From: Opitutaceae bacterium
Lineage (GTDB): Bacteria; Verrucomicrobiota; Verrucomicrobiia; Opitutales; Opitutaceae
NCBI GenBank assembly: GCA_019634615.1
Contig: JAHCAZ010000017.1
Coordinates: forward strand, 1 to 64,000
Direction: 5' to 3'
DNA length: 64,000 nt
Positions 52,765 through 61,854 of the stretch are shown in pieces (the first letter of the stretch is position 1; every line of letters begins with the position of its first letter). The notes under the pieces were generated by a model, which saw only the letters and a list, made by a program, of their open reading frames with translations, made no database searches and was not told the origin of the DNA. The translations under genes and the position numbers were made by a program.

Positions 52765-54153
52765 TCATTGGCGCGCGAGGTAGTCGCGCAGCCACTCCAT
52801 CCCGCCGGCCTCGTCGGCAAAGGCGCCGTCGAGTTGGGCCTGGAAGGCGGCGTCCAGCGCGGCCTTGAAAGCCGGGCCGGGTTGGCGGCCAAGCGTGACC
52901 AGGTGCCGGCCGAGCATGAGCGGCCGGGGTGCGGAAGCGGCAAGGGCGAGGCCCTCGGCCCGGGCCAGCAGGGCGTCGATGCGCGCGAGCGTCTCCGGGG
53001 AGGCGAGGGGCGGCCGGCCGTGGCTGTCGGCGCGCATCACGGCTGCGAGCTGCTGGATCGTGGCCGGGACGAGCCGCCGGGCGAGGCGGCGCACGCCGGC
53101 ATCGGTGAACTCCGCCTGCCCGTGGTGATGGGCGAGGTGATTCACGACCAAGGCCGTCACGGGCGCGTCGAGCTCGAGCGGCGCGCCGATGCGGCGCAGG
53201 AAGGACGCGGCGAGCGGGCCGCCCGCCGCCTCGTGGCCGGGGCTGACCCACCGGAGGTGACCGCGCTTCACTTCCTGCCTCGTCGTGGCGGGTTTGCCGA
53301 AATCATGGGCGAGCACGGCGAACATCAGCATTCGTCGTTCCGCGGCCCCGGCCGCGGCCCAGGCGGGCAGGGCGACGAGGGCATCGAGGCAGAGCTGGGT
53401 GTGGGTGAAGACGTCGCCTTCCGGGTGCCACTCCGGCTCCTGCGGGCAGCCGCGCAAGGCGGCGATCTCGGGAAAATGGCGCAGCCACCCGGTGGCCTCG
53501 AGCACCTCGAGCCCGCGGGACGGGCGCGCGGACCGGGTGCTCCATTTTTCCCATTCGCCCCACACGCGCTCGACCGGGAGCTCGGTGAACGTGTCGCTCA
53601 TGGCGCGGCACAGGGCCGCGGTGGCCGGGGCCAGGCTGAGGTCAAAGCGCGCGGCCAGCTGCAGGCCGCGCAGCACCCGCAGCGGATCGTCGGCAAAGGC
53701 GTCGCTGGTGTGGCGCAGCACGCGGGCCTGCAGGTCGGCGCGCCCGCCGTGGGGATCGATCACCGCTCCTGTGAAGGGATCGTAGGCGATCGCGTTGATC
53801 GTGAAGTCGCGGCGCGCCGCCGCCTCGGCGTCGCTCAGCGTGGGGTCGGGCTCGACGGCAAAGCCGCGGTGCCCGCGCCCGGTCTTCGATTCCCGGCGCG
53901 GCAGGCTGAAGTCATACTCGCGCCCGCCGCTGCGGAGCTTGATCACGCCGAAGCTGCGCCCGACCACGTCGGTCGCGCCGAACGGCGCGAGCGCGCGCTG
54001 CAGGTCGCCGAATCCCGTGCCTCCGACCTCGATGTCAAAATCGGTGCTCTTCAGGCCCAGCAGCCAGTCGCGCACGCCGCCGCCGACGAGTCGCGGGCGA
54101 CCGATCCGCCGCACCGCCTCGAGGATGGAGTGCAGGTCAGGCGGCAGTTCCAT
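52765..54153 (-). CDS. cca: tRNA nucleotidyltransferase / poly(A) polymerase family with HD-type domain
   Basis: A 462-residue class II nucleotidyltransferase. N-terminus: LVGGGVRDWLLG and the metal motif DFDIEVGG (catalytic DxD), then RRDFTINAIAYD and DDPLRVLRGLQLAARF. The C-terminal half has an HD domain (VLAHDFGKP; H...HHHGQAEF), as in the bacterial CCA-adding enzymes with phosphatase activity. It would repair or add the CCA end of tRNA. A TTG 12 bases upstream overlaps the stop of the DUF423 gene; the ATG is preferred. The DUF423 gene is upstream and very close, so they are one transcript. Confidence 0.87.
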   Translation of the reverse strand: MELPPDLHSILEAVRRIGRPRLVGGGVRDWLLGLKSTDFDIEVGGTGFGDLQRALAPFGATDVVGRSFGVIKLRSGGREYDFSLPRRESKTGRGHRGFAVEPDPTLSDAEAAARRDFTINAIAYDPFTGAVIDPHGGRADLQARVLRHTSDAFADDPLRVLRGLQLAARFDLSLAPATAALCRAMSDTFTELPVERVWGEWEKWSTRSARPSRGLEVLEATGWLRHFPEIAALRGCPQEPEWHPEGDVFTHTQLCLDALVALPAWAAAGAAERRMLMFAVLAHDFGKPATTRQEVKRGHLRWVSPGHEAAGGPLAASFLRRIGAPLELDAPVTALVVNHLAHHHGQAEFTDAGVRRLARRLVPATIQQLAAVMRADSHGRPPLASPETLARIDALLARAEGLALAASAPRPLMLGRHLVTLGRQPGPAFKAALDAAFQAQLDGAFADEAGGMEWLRDYLARQ

Positions 54154-54161
54154 GGCAGGGT

Positions 54162-54569
54162 TCAACGGCGGGCCGGCGTGCCGCCGCGGAAAGCGGCCGC
54201 GATCAGGCTGGCCCAGCCGAGCATCAGGCCGAGGCCACCCAAGGGCGTGATGGGGCCGAGAAACTTGGGCCCGCCGACGGCCAGCAGGAAAATCGTGCCG
54301 GAAAAAAGCAGCGTGCCGGCGACCCAGCCGCGGGCCGCCCAGGCGAAGGCCCGCGAGGCCCCGTGCTCTGCGCCGGCCTGCTGCCAGGCGGCGACGGCCA
54401 GCAGGGCCAGGGCGTGCACAAGCTGATAGTGCACAGCGGTTTCCCAGCTTTCGTGCGAGCCCCGCTGGTCAAGCAGCACCCGCAGCGGACCGTGGGCGCC
54501 GAGGGCGCCGAGGATCGTGCCGGTGAGGCCGAATACGCCGGAAAAAAAGAGGGGAAAACGGTATGACAT
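54162..54569 (-). CDS. DUF423 family membrane protein
   Basis: A 135-residue protein with four transmembrane helices and the DUF423 landmarks: GALGAHGPL near the N-terminus, TAVHYQLVHALALL, SGTIFLLAV, ITPLGGLGLMLGW. The function is unknown. It is 8 bases from the CCA gene. Confidence 0.88.
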   Translation of the reverse strand: MSYRFPLFFSGVFGLTGTILGALGAHGPLRVLLDQRGSHESWETAVHYQLVHALALLAVAAWQQAGAEHGASRAFAWAARGWVAGTLLFSGTIFLLAVGGPKFLGPITPLGGLGLMLGWASLIAAAFRGGTPARR

Positions 54570-54720
54570 TGAATTTCTGCAAATCTGGCCTGCCGCTTGC
54601 TGAACAAACGACCGATTGCCCAGTCATTAAGTTCACCAGTCCCGCGTTTGGCAAAGCCTGTCTTGGCCGGGCGCGGGCCGGAGTCAGCACATTACACAGA
54701 CCAACCAAGAAAACCACACT

Positions 54721-55428
54721 ATGAAGAAACTCATCCTCATCCTCGCCGCGGCGGCCGCGGGCCTCAGCCTGCGCGCCGAGGAGGCCGCGGCCTCGTCCTA
54801 CAGCGTCACGGTCGATTTCCCGTACGCGTCGAAGTACGTCTTCCGCGGCGTCCAGTATGCGAAGCAGTCGCTGCAGCCCTCCGTCGAGGTGGCCACCGGC
54901 AACTTCACCATCGGCGTCTGGACCAACCAGCCGATCACCGACAACACCGACAACGAGATCGATTTCTACGCCGGCTTCGGCATCCCGCTGAACGACGCGT
55001 GGAAGGTCGATACGGGCGTGTGCCTCTACTATTATCCCGAGCTGGACACCGGTGGCGGCGCCGACTCCACCACCTGGGAGCCGTATGTCGGTTTCGTCGG
55101 CTCGGTCGCCGGGTTCTCGCCGGGCGTGTACCTGTACTACGATGCCACCCTGAAGGTCTACACCTACCAGGGCCAGGTCGGCTACAGCGTCCCGCTCGAG
55201 CCGGCGGGCGCCTCCCTCGACTTCAGCGCGGCCCTCGGCCGCGTCGACCCGAAGTCGGGCAGCGGCTACACCTACTACAGCATAGGCGCCAGCGTCCCGT
55301 TCAAGATCTCCGAGAAGGGCACGTTCACCATCGGGGTGAACTACACCCACAACAACATCTCGGGCGGCGACAGCTACGGCAAGAATGGCAACTTCTACGG
55401 CACGGCCGGCGTGACCATCGGCTTCTGA
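54721..55428 (+). CDS. TorF-like outer-membrane protein (putative porin)
   Basis: A 235-residue precursor with signal peptide (LILILAAAAAGLSLRAEE, cleavage near Ala 19) and a TorF/tmp-type barrel: SKYVFRGVQYAKQSLQPSVE, then repeating amphipathic strands and a terminal Phe (GTAGVTIGF). Such proteins are small beta-barrels that may act as porins. The leader is rich in A and C (ACACAGACCAACCAAGAAAA) and has no Shine-Dalgarno sequence. A terminator follows 25 bases after the stop. Confidence 0.85.
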   Translation: MKKLILILAAAAAGLSLRAEEAAASSYSVTVDFPYASKYVFRGVQYAKQSLQPSVEVATGNFTIGVWTNQPITDNTDNEIDFYAGFGIPLNDAWKVDTGVCLYYYPELDTGGGADSTTWEPYVGFVGSVAGFSPGVYLYYDATLKVYTYQGQVGYSVPLEPAGASLDFSAALGRVDPKSGSGYTYYSIGASVPFKISEKGTFTIGVNYTHNNISGGDSYGKNGNFYGTAGVTIGF

Positions 55429-55453
55429 TCCCGAGGGGTTTAGCATCGATTCG

Positions 55454-55482
55454 CCCGCCCCGGTTTCCAGGGCGGGTTTTTT
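55454..55482 (+). terminator. Rho-independent terminator after the TorF gene
   Basis: A 7-bp GC stem (55454-55460 with 55470-55476), a 9-base loop and six T. Confidence 0.9.
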
Positions 55483-55495
55483 GCCATCAAAACGG

Positions 55496-55523
55496 TTGAC
55501 ACCCCTTTCCGAAACCCTAGCTA
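55496..55523 (+). promoter_or_regulatory. Promoter of the rplM-rpsI operon
   Basis: Perfect TTGACA, 16 bases, TAGCTA, then 15 bases to the ATG, so the leader is about 8 bases. It is located directly after the TorF terminator. Confidence 0.65.
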
Positions 55524-55538
55524 TTGGCCTCTTTTCCC

Positions 55539-55967
55539 ATGAAAACGTTCCTCGCCAAGAAGGAGACGGTGCAACCGAAGTGGCATCTGATCGATGCCGA
55601 CGGGGTTGTGCTCGGTCGCCTTGCCGTGAAAGCCGCCAACATCATCCGCGGCCGCCACAAAGCCTCCTACACTCCGCACGTCGACACCGGCGATTACGTG
55701 GTGATCATCAACGCCGAGAAGGTGGCCCTCACCGGCAAGAAGGAGACCGCGAACAAGTACATGTTCTTCTCCGGCTTCGTCGGCGGCGAGAGCTACCGCA
55801 AGCTTTCCGAGCAGCGCGAGCGCCATCCCGAGTTCATCATCGAGCACGCCGTCAAGGGCATGCTGCCGAAGAACCGCATCGCCGCGAAGATGCTGACCAA
55901 GCTCCGCGTCTTCGCCGGCCCGGCGCACCCCCACGAAGCGCAGAACCCCGTCAAAGTGACCGTCTGA
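55539..55967 (+). CDS. rplM: 50S ribosomal protein L13
   Basis: A 142-residue L13: [36 protein letters not shown] (in two parts), the [19 protein letters not shown] segment, and the C-terminal [11 protein letters not shown] with the classical HPH..Q motif. It binds 23S rRNA early in assembly of the large subunit. The ATG at 55539 is chosen over an upstream TTG-type start because similarity begins there. rpsI follows after 7 bases, as in most bacteria. Confidence 0.97.
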   Translation: MKTFLAKKETVQPKWHLIDADGVVLGRLAVKAANIIRGRHKASYTPHVDTGDYVVIINAEKVALTGKKETANKYMFFSGFVGGESYRKLSEQRERHPEFIIEHAVKGMLPKNRIAAKMLTKLRVFAGPAHPHEAQNPVKVTV

Positions 55968-55974
55968 CCCGACC

Positions 55975-56373
55975 ATGAGCACCGCCACCAACGTTTTCCT
56001 CGGCACCGGCCGCCGCAAGACCTCCACCGCCCGCGTCCGCCTCAGCGAAGGCAGCGGCAAGCTGACCGTCAACGGCCGCTCGCTCGACGCGTACTTCGCC
56101 CACGAGAATTTCGCCAAGCAGGCCTACGCCCCGCTGCAGACGGTTGACCTCAAGGAAAAGGTCGACGTCGCCGTGAACGTCGCCGGCGGCGGCGTCACCG
56201 GCCAGGCCGGCGCCGTGGCGCACGGCATCGCCCGCGCCCTGCAGAAGCTCAATCCCGAGTACCGTGCCGCCCTCAAGAAGGCCGGCCACCTCACCCGTGA
56301 TCCCCGAGAAAAGGAACGCAAAAAGCCCGGCCAGCCCGGCGCCCGCAAGCGCTTCCAGTTCTCCAAGCGCTAA
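55975..56373 (+). CDS. rpsI: 30S ribosomal protein S9
   Basis: A 132-residue S9: [52 protein letters not shown], and the conserved basic tail ending FQFSKR that reaches the P-site tRNA. The order rplM-rpsI is highly conserved. A strong terminator follows. Confidence 0.97.
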   Translation: MSTATNVFLGTGRRKTSTARVRLSEGSGKLTVNGRSLDAYFAHENFAKQAYAPLQTVDLKEKVDVAVNVAGGGVTGQAGAVAHGIARALQKLNPEYRAALKKAGHLTRDPREKERKKPGQPGARKRFQFSKR

Positions 56374-56400
56374 GGCGGATCGCCTCGCACCCTCTCCCGA

Positions 56401-56429
56401 GCGGGCCGGATTTCCGGCCCGCTTTTTTT
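56401..56429 (+). terminator. Rho-independent terminator of rplM-rpsI
   Basis: A 9-bp stem (56401-56409 with 56414-56422), a 4-base loop and seven T. It lies 27 bases after the rpsI stop. Confidence 0.95.
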
Positions 56430-56484
56430 GCGCCCGTATTTTCCTCGTGACTCTCCCCGCCTGAAACCTGATTCCTTTTTCACC

Positions 56485-57510
56485 ATGAAAGTTGGCATTG
56501 TCGGTGCCGCCGGTTACTCCGGCGAAGTCCTCGTCAAGCTCCTGCTCGCGCACCCGCACGTGCAGCTCGCCGCCGTGACCTCCCGCACGCACGCGGGCAA
56601 GCCGCTGGCCGCCGTCATCCCGGCGCTGCGCGGGGCGGACCGGGGCTTGAAGTTTGTCGACTCCGATGCCGCGGCGCTGGCCGCCAGCGACATCGATCTC
56701 TTCTTCCTCGCGCTGCCCCACGGCGCCGCCGCCACCTACGCCAAGACCCTCGTGCCGGCCGGCAAGCGGGTCATCGACCTCAGCGCCGATTTCCGCATCG
56801 CCGACCTGGCCACCTATCGGAAGTACTACGGCGAGCACCACGCGCCGGAACTCCTGCCGTCCGCCCGCTTCGTGTTGCCCGAGCTGACCCCGCCGGCGTG
56901 GAAGACCGAAGCGAAGCTCGTCGCCGCTCCCGGTTGTTACCCGACCAGCATTCTCCTCCCGCTCCTCCCGCTCCTTAAGGCGGGCGTCGTCACGCGCGAG
57001 CACATCGTCGTCAACGCGTGCAGCGGCGTCAGCGGCGCCGGCAAGAAGGCCGAGGAGATGTATCTCTTCGTCGAGCGCGCCGAGAGCATGAAGGCCTACG
57101 GCCTGACCAAGCACCGGCACCTGGCCGAGGTCGAGGAGCAGCTCGCCGTGCACACCGGCGCGCCGACCGTCATCCAGTTCAACCCGCACCTCGCGCCGAT
57201 GCGGCGCGGCATCGCCACCACGATCACCGTGCCGGCGGCGCCGGGCGCGACGATCGACTCGCTCTACGCCGCCTGGCGCGCGGTCTATGCCGGCCGGCCC
57301 TTCGTGCAGATCCTCGCCAGCGGCGAGACGCCCGACACCGCGCATGTCGTCGGCACCAACCGCCTCGACCTGGCGGCCGTGCACGATCCGCGCACCGGCA
57401 ATTTCGTGATCACCTCCGCCGAAGACAACCTCGTGAAGGGCGCCAGCGGCCAGGCGGTGCAGATCATGAACCTGTGGTGCGGGTATCCCGAGACCGCCGG
57501 TTTGCTCTGA
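56485..57510 (+). CDS. argC: N-acetyl-gamma-glutamyl-phosphate reductase
   Basis: A 341-residue dehydrogenase of arginine biosynthesis (third step; N-acetylglutamyl phosphate to its semialdehyde, NADPH). N-terminal VGIVGAAGYSGEVLVKLL (split), active-site Cys in AAPGCYPTS, and late GTNRLDLAAVHD. The ATG at 56485 is chosen, since the frame is open upstream by chance. The other arg genes follow at 60347-63962 after the polyamine pair. Confidence 0.95.
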   Translation: MKVGIVGAAGYSGEVLVKLLLAHPHVQLAAVTSRTHAGKPLAAVIPALRGADRGLKFVDSDAAALAASDIDLFFLALPHGAAATYAKTLVPAGKRVIDLSADFRIADLATYRKYYGEHHAPELLPSARFVLPELTPPAWKTEAKLVAAPGCYPTSILLPLLPLLKAGVVTREHIVVNACSGVSGAGKKAEEMYLFVERAESMKAYGLTKHRHLAEVEEQLAVHTGAPTVIQFNPHLAPMRRGIATTITVPAAPGATIDSLYAAWRAVYAGRPFVQILASGETPDTAHVVGTNRLDLAAVHDPRTGNFVITSAEDNLVKGASGQAVQIMNLWCGYPETAGLL

Positions 57511-57640
57511 GCGCGGCGGACCATGAAAACACTTGTCAGGCCAAGGCGCGGACCCAAGGTTTCGCGCCAATGATCGCGCCATCGCATCGCCGGACGCGTC
57601 GTCCGAACTGCCGCGTGCTTTCCAGACTGCATGTAAAATC

Positions 57641-59092
57641 ATGATCGAATTCAACCATCGCATCCTCTTCGTTGGCTATGGCGCCGTGGCCGAGTGCACG
57701 CTGCCCATCCTCTTCAAGCACATCAAGGTGCCCGCGAGGAACGTCACGGTGATGGATTTCGTGGATCGCTCCGAGAAGCTCCGGAAGTGGACCGCCAAGG
57801 GCGTCAAGTTCGTCCGCGACCGCGTGACGGAAGCGAACATGGCCAAGCTGCTGGGCAAGCACCTGGGCGCCGGCGATTTGTTGATCGATCTCGCCTGGAA
57901 CATCGACGCCTGCGAGCTGCTGCAGTGGTGCCGCGACCACGGGGTGCGCTACATCAACACCTCCACCGAGCTTTGGGACCCGTACACGAGCGGCCACAAC
58001 GCGCATCCGACCAAGCGCACGCTCTACCACCGCCACATGAACCTGCGGAAGATGATGGCGAAGTGGGACGGCAAGGGGGCCACCGCCGTCATCGAGCACG
58101 GCGCCAACCCCGGCCTCATCTCGCATTTCGTGAAGCAGGGGCTGATCGACATCGGCTCGAGCCTGATCGCCGACCAGAAGGTCAAGGGCCGCGCCGCCGA
58201 GCGCATCGCCGAGCTGATTCGCACCCAGCAGTTCAACCATCTTTCCCGCGCCCTCGGCGTGAAGGTCATCCACTGCTCCGAGCGCGACACGCAGATCACG
58301 AACCAGCCCAAGGAGGTCGACGAGTTCGTGAACACCTGGAGCATCGAGGGCTTCCGCGAGGAGGGCACCACCACGGCCGAGATGGGCTGGGGCACGCACG
58401 AGAAGACCCTCCCCGCCCACGCCTTCGAGCACAAGGAAGGCCCGCGCAACCAGATCTGCCTCGCCCGCATGGGCATGAACGTCTGGGTCCGCTCGTGGGT
58501 GCCCGACTACAACATCCTCGGCATGGTCGTCCGCCACGGCGAGGCGTTCACCATCTCCGACAAGCTCACGGTCTGGGAGGGCAAGAAGGCCGTCTACCGG
58601 CCGACGATGCACTACGCCTACTGCCCGTGCGACGAGGCCATCGCCTCGCTCAACGAGCTGCGCGGCTACAACTACAAGCTCAACGAGCGGCAGCGCATCA
58701 TGAACGATGAGATCACCGCCGGCTCCGACATCCTCGGCGCGCTCATCATGGGCCACGCGTACAATTCCTGGTGGATCGGCTCCGACCTCTCGATCGAGGA
58801 GTCGCGCCGCCTCGTCCCGCACCAGAACGCCACCACCATGCAGGTCGCCATCTCCGTCGTCGCCGCGTCGATGTGGATGATGGAGAACCCCATGGAAGGC
58901 ATCTGCGTCCCCGACGACCTGCCCCACGAGTACGTCCTGAAGATCGCCAAGCCGTACCTCGGCCGCTGGATCTCCAAGTCCTCCGACTGGACCCCGCTCA
59001 AGGAGCGCGACACGACCTTCGACGGCTACAACAAGCCCGACCTCGACCGGAAGGATCCCTGGCAGTTCAAGAACTTCCTGGTGGTTGACTAG
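57641..59092 (+). CDS. hss: Homospermidine synthase
   Basis: A 483-residue NAD-dependent enzyme that makes homospermidine from two putrescines. N-terminal Rossmann ILFVGYGAVAECTLP and the family segments STELWDPYTSG, EHGANPGLISHFVKQGL, WGTHEKTLP, MRHGEAF-like VRHGEAFTI, and the ending DPWQFKNFLVVD. Length matches the bacterial family (~480). The ATG at 57641 begins the similarity; earlier in-frame starts only add non-homologous sequence. The ODC gene follows by 23 bases and supplies putrescine. Confidence 0.93.
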   Translation: MIEFNHRILFVGYGAVAECTLPILFKHIKVPARNVTVMDFVDRSEKLRKWTAKGVKFVRDRVTEANMAKLLGKHLGAGDLLIDLAWNIDACELLQWCRDHGVRYINTSTELWDPYTSGHNAHPTKRTLYHRHMNLRKMMAKWDGKGATAVIEHGANPGLISHFVKQGLIDIGSSLIADQKVKGRAAERIAELIRTQQFNHLSRALGVKVIHCSERDTQITNQPKEVDEFVNTWSIEGFREEGTTTAEMGWGTHEKTLPAHAFEHKEGPRNQICLARMGMNVWVRSWVPDYNILGMVVRHGEAFTISDKLTVWEGKKAVYRPTMHYAYCPCDEAIASLNELRGYNYKLNERQRIMNDEITAGSDILGALIMGHAYNSWWIGSDLSIEESRRLVPHQNATTMQVAISVVAASMWMMENPMEGICVPDDLPHEYVLKIAKPYLGRWISKSSDWTPLKERDTTFDGYNKPDLDRKDPWQFKNFLVVD

Positions 59093-59115
59093 TCCGTCTC
59101 CTTCTCCAACCCCCC

Positions 59116-60255
59116 ATGATCTCCCAGGCCCGGCTGAAGAAACTCGCCCAGCAACACGGCACGCCGCTCTTCATCATCGACCATGACGCCCTGCGGAAGG
59201 CCTACCGGCTCTTCCGCCGGCACCTGCCCCGCGTGCAGGTGTATTATGCGGTGAAGGCCAATCCGGACCCGGAGATCGTGCGGACGCTCTTTAAGGAGGG
59301 CGCCAGCTTCGACGTCGCCTCGATGCCGGAGTTCAAGATCGTGTACCAGAACATCAGGCACCTGCCGCCGAAGCAGCGGCAGGACTGGATCTGGGACAAG
59401 ATCATCTACGCCAACCCGACGAAGCCCACCGAGACGCTCGAGGAGCTCAACCGCTACAAGCCGCTCGTCACCTTCGACAACCGCGAGGAGATCCACAAGA
59501 TCAAGCGCCACGCGCCGAACGCCGGCCTGGTGCTGCGCCTCAAGGTGCCAAACACCGGCGCGATGGTGGAGCTCTCGTCGAAATTCGGCGCGCTGCCCGG
59601 CGAGGCAGTGGATCTCATTCTCGAGGCCGACCGCGTCGGTCTCACCGTCGAGGGCCTGAGCTTCCACGTCGGCAGCCAGACCACGAACTTCGAAAACTAC
59701 GTCCAGGCGCTCAACCTCTCGGCCAACATCTTCCAGGAAGCCCGCGACCGCGGCTACACGAAGATGAACCTGCTCGACATCGGCGGCGGTTTCCCGGCGC
59801 CCTACGACGAGTCGGTCCGCCCGTTCCCCGAACTCGCCAAGGTCATCAACAACGAGCTCGAGCGCCTCTTCCCGAAGGACATCCAGATCCTCGCCGAGCC
59901 CGGCCGTTTCCTGGCCGCGGTCTGCGGCACCTCGGTCGCGGCCGTCATCGGCAAGGCCGTGCGCGACGGCAAGGCCTCGTACTACATCAACGACGGCGTC
60001 TATCACACGTACTCAGGCGTCATCTTTGACCACTGCAAGTACCCGGTGAAGGCGTTCAAGAAGGGCCCGACGAGCCTCTGCTCCGTCTTCGGCCCGACCT
60101 GTGACGCCCTCGACGTGGTCTCGATGGCCGAGAACCTGCCCGACCTCGAGCGCGGGGACTTCGTCTACAGCGTCAACATCGGCGCCTACAGCCACGCGAG
60201 CGCGACGTACTTCAACGGCTTCCCGCCGGCGAAGGTCGTGCACGTGAACCAGTGA
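59116..60255 (+). CDS. Ornithine decarboxylase, fold-III PLP type
   Basis: A 379-residue decarboxylase. PLP lysine in VYYAVKANPDP (about Lys 43), HVGSQTTNFENY, the glycine loop DIGGGFPAPYDES, AEPGRFLAA, and Cys in FGPTCDALD as in eukaryote-like and bacterial ornithine/lysine decarboxylases. It would make putrescine from ornithine, which comes from the arg pathway encoded on both sides. The gene is directly after hss. Lysine or diaminopimelate as alternative substrates cannot be ruled out, but GPTCDALD favours ornithine. Confidence 0.87.
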   Translation: MISQARLKKLAQQHGTPLFIIDHDALRKAYRLFRRHLPRVQVYYAVKANPDPEIVRTLFKEGASFDVASMPEFKIVYQNIRHLPPKQRQDWIWDKIIYANPTKPTETLEELNRYKPLVTFDNREEIHKIKRHAPNAGLVLRLKVPNTGAMVELSSKFGALPGEAVDLILEADRVGLTVEGLSFHVGSQTTNFENYVQALNLSANIFQEARDRGYTKMNLLDIGGGFPAPYDESVRPFPELAKVINNELERLFPKDIQILAEPGRFLAAVCGTSVAAVIGKAVRDGKASYYINDGVYHTYSGVIFDHCKYPVKAFKKGPTSLCSVFGPTCDALDVVSMAENLPDLERGDFVYSVNIGAYSHASATYFNGFPPAKVVHVNQ

Positions 60256-60261
60256 TCAAGT

Positions 60262-60335
60262 AGGGCAGGTCTTCGACCTGCCCTTTTTCTGTCACCCCGC
60301 AGGAAGCGCCACGAGGGCGGGTCAAAGACCCGCCC
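60262..60335 (+). terminator. Two hairpin terminators after the ODC gene
   Basis: First hairpin: 10-bp stem 60262-60271 with 60275-60284, triloop TTC, then T run to 60289. Second hairpin: 9-bp stem 60315-60323 with 60327-60335, triloop AAA, then TAC and five T. The two hairpins are inverted, near-homologous versions of one another (GGGC(A/G)GGTC core). The convergent argJ gene ends at 60347. Confidence 0.85.
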
Positions 60336-60346
60336 TACTTTTTCCC

Positions 60347-61738
60347 TCAGCTGCGGTAGTCGGCGTTCTCGCTCACGTACTCGTGGGTGAGATCGCCCCC
60401 GTAGACCGTCGCGGCCGCCGCGCCCTGGCCGAGGTCGACCGCGATCTCCACGCACCGCTCGTGCGGCGGATAGTCGATCGGAGCGGTGAATACCCCATCC
60501 TTGGGCGGCGCGCTGGCGTAGAGCTCGGCGCCCTTGAGGTGCGCCACCAGCGCGGTCTCCTTCGTCGGGTTCAACTGGAAGACACCGTCGGCGAAGATCT
60601 CGATGCCGCCCATGCTCACGCGGAGCCGGGAAAGATCGGTGCCGGAGGCCTGTGCCCCCACGTGCTTGCCGATGGCCTGCACGAGGCGGCCGACATTCGG
60701 GTCGTTGCCGGCGACGGCGCATTTGAACAGCGGGGCGTTGACGATCGCCTTGCCCAGGGCGCGGGCGAGGGTGACGTCGGCGACACCGCTCACGTTGACG
60801 CGGATGACGTGCCGCACGCCCTCGCCGTTGCGGACGACGTCCTCGGCGAGGTCGCGGCACACCTGGGTCAGCGCCGCGGCGAAGGCCCCGCGGTCGGGGC
60901 AGGGCACGCGGCCCGAGGAGATGAGCGCGACGGTGTCGGAGGTGCTCGTGTCACTGTCCACGCTGATCGCGTTGAAGCTCGTGTCGACCGCCTGGGCCAG
61001 CAGCGTGCGCAGCTCGACGCGCGGCACGGCGAGGTCGGTCAGGAGGTAGACCAGCATCGTGGCGAGGTTGGGCTCGACCATGCCGGCGCCCTTGGCGATG
61101 CCGACGATGCTGCCGGCGCCGACCGTGGCGCGGCGCACCTTGGGGTAGAGGTCGGTGGTGACGATGCCCTCCGCGGCGGGCAGGACCGAGCCGCCCGCGA
61201 GGGCGGCCACGGCGGCGGGCAGGGCGGCCGACATCGCCTCGACGGGCAGGCCCCAGCCGATGACGCCGGTGGAGCTGGGCAGCACCTGCGCGGCCTCGAG
61301 GCCGAGGAGGCGGGCTGTCTCGGTGCAGATGCGTTCGCTCGCGGCGACGCCGCCGGGCGCGCAGACATTCGAGATCTTGTTGTTCACGATCACCGCGCCG
61401 AGGGCGGGGGCGGCGAGCCGCTGGCGTCCGATCAGCACCGGGGCGCCGGGCATCGCGTTCTTCGTGAACAGCGCGGCAAAGTCGGGCGTCGGCCGGTCCA
61501 GCGCGATCAGGGTGAGCGTCATCTTCGCCGGCTTCGGCGCCTCGCGCGGCGTGAAGTCGAAGCGCGTCGTGCCCACGCGGAATCCCGCGGGCAGGGCGGC
61601 CTGCGTGGCGAGCCACGCGCGGTGGGCGTTGCGATCGGGAAACGTGAGGGACGTGCTGGGCACGGGGGAGAACTTGGGGCGGCGGGCGCGGGAGTGAAGA
61701 AGAAAACCGGCGCCGCGGCCGGCGGACAGGTCACACAT
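60347..61738 (-). CDS. argJ: Bifunctional glutamate N-acetyltransferase / ornithine acetyltransferase
   Basis: A 463-residue ArgJ that transfers the acetyl group from N-acetylornithine to glutamate and, if bifunctional, starts the pathway. The autoprocessing site EPNLATML is intact (cleavage before Thr), with KGAGM before it and SVDSDTSTSDTV, AGNDPNVGRL after it. The start is uncertain: the ATG at 61738 gives 25 extra Arg-rich residues before GTG at 61663, and neither has a Shine-Dalgarno. The gene is convergent to odc and divergent from argB (116 bases between starts). Confidence 0.9.
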   Translation of the reverse strand: MCDLSAGRGAGFLLHSRARRPKFSPVPSTSLTFPDRNAHRAWLATQAALPAGFRVGTTRFDFTPREAPKPAKMTLTLIALDRPTPDFAALFTKNAMPGAPVLIGRQRLAAPALGAVIVNNKISNVCAPGGVAASERICTETARLLGLEAAQVLPSSTGVIGWGLPVEAMSAALPAAVAALAGGSVLPAAEGIVTTDLYPKVRRATVGAGSIVGIAKGAGMVEPNLATMLVYLLTDLAVPRVELRTLLAQAVDTSFNAISVDSDTSTSDTVALISSGRVPCPDRGAFAAALTQVCRDLAEDVVRNGEGVRHVIRVNVSGVADVTLARALGKAIVNAPLFKCAVAGNDPNVGRLVQAIGKHVGAQASGTDLSRLRVSMGGIEIFADGVFQLNPTKETALVAHLKGAELYASAPPKDGVFTAPIDYPPHERCVEIAVDLGQGAAAATVYGGDLTHEYVSENADYRS

Positions 61739-61854
61739 TTTTATGGAAATCGGAGATCGGTTCGAGTTATTCGATAGATTCCCAAACCACCAAGTGAGCG
61801 CCCATCCCGATTCCTCCTGCATGCCGAACCCCGCGGCGTGCGCTGTACCCGCCA

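Noticed and set aside
57523..57640. Possible small gene beginning ATGAAAACAC after argC
   Set aside because: No coding character, no conserved motif and no promoter; treated as the argC-hss spacer.
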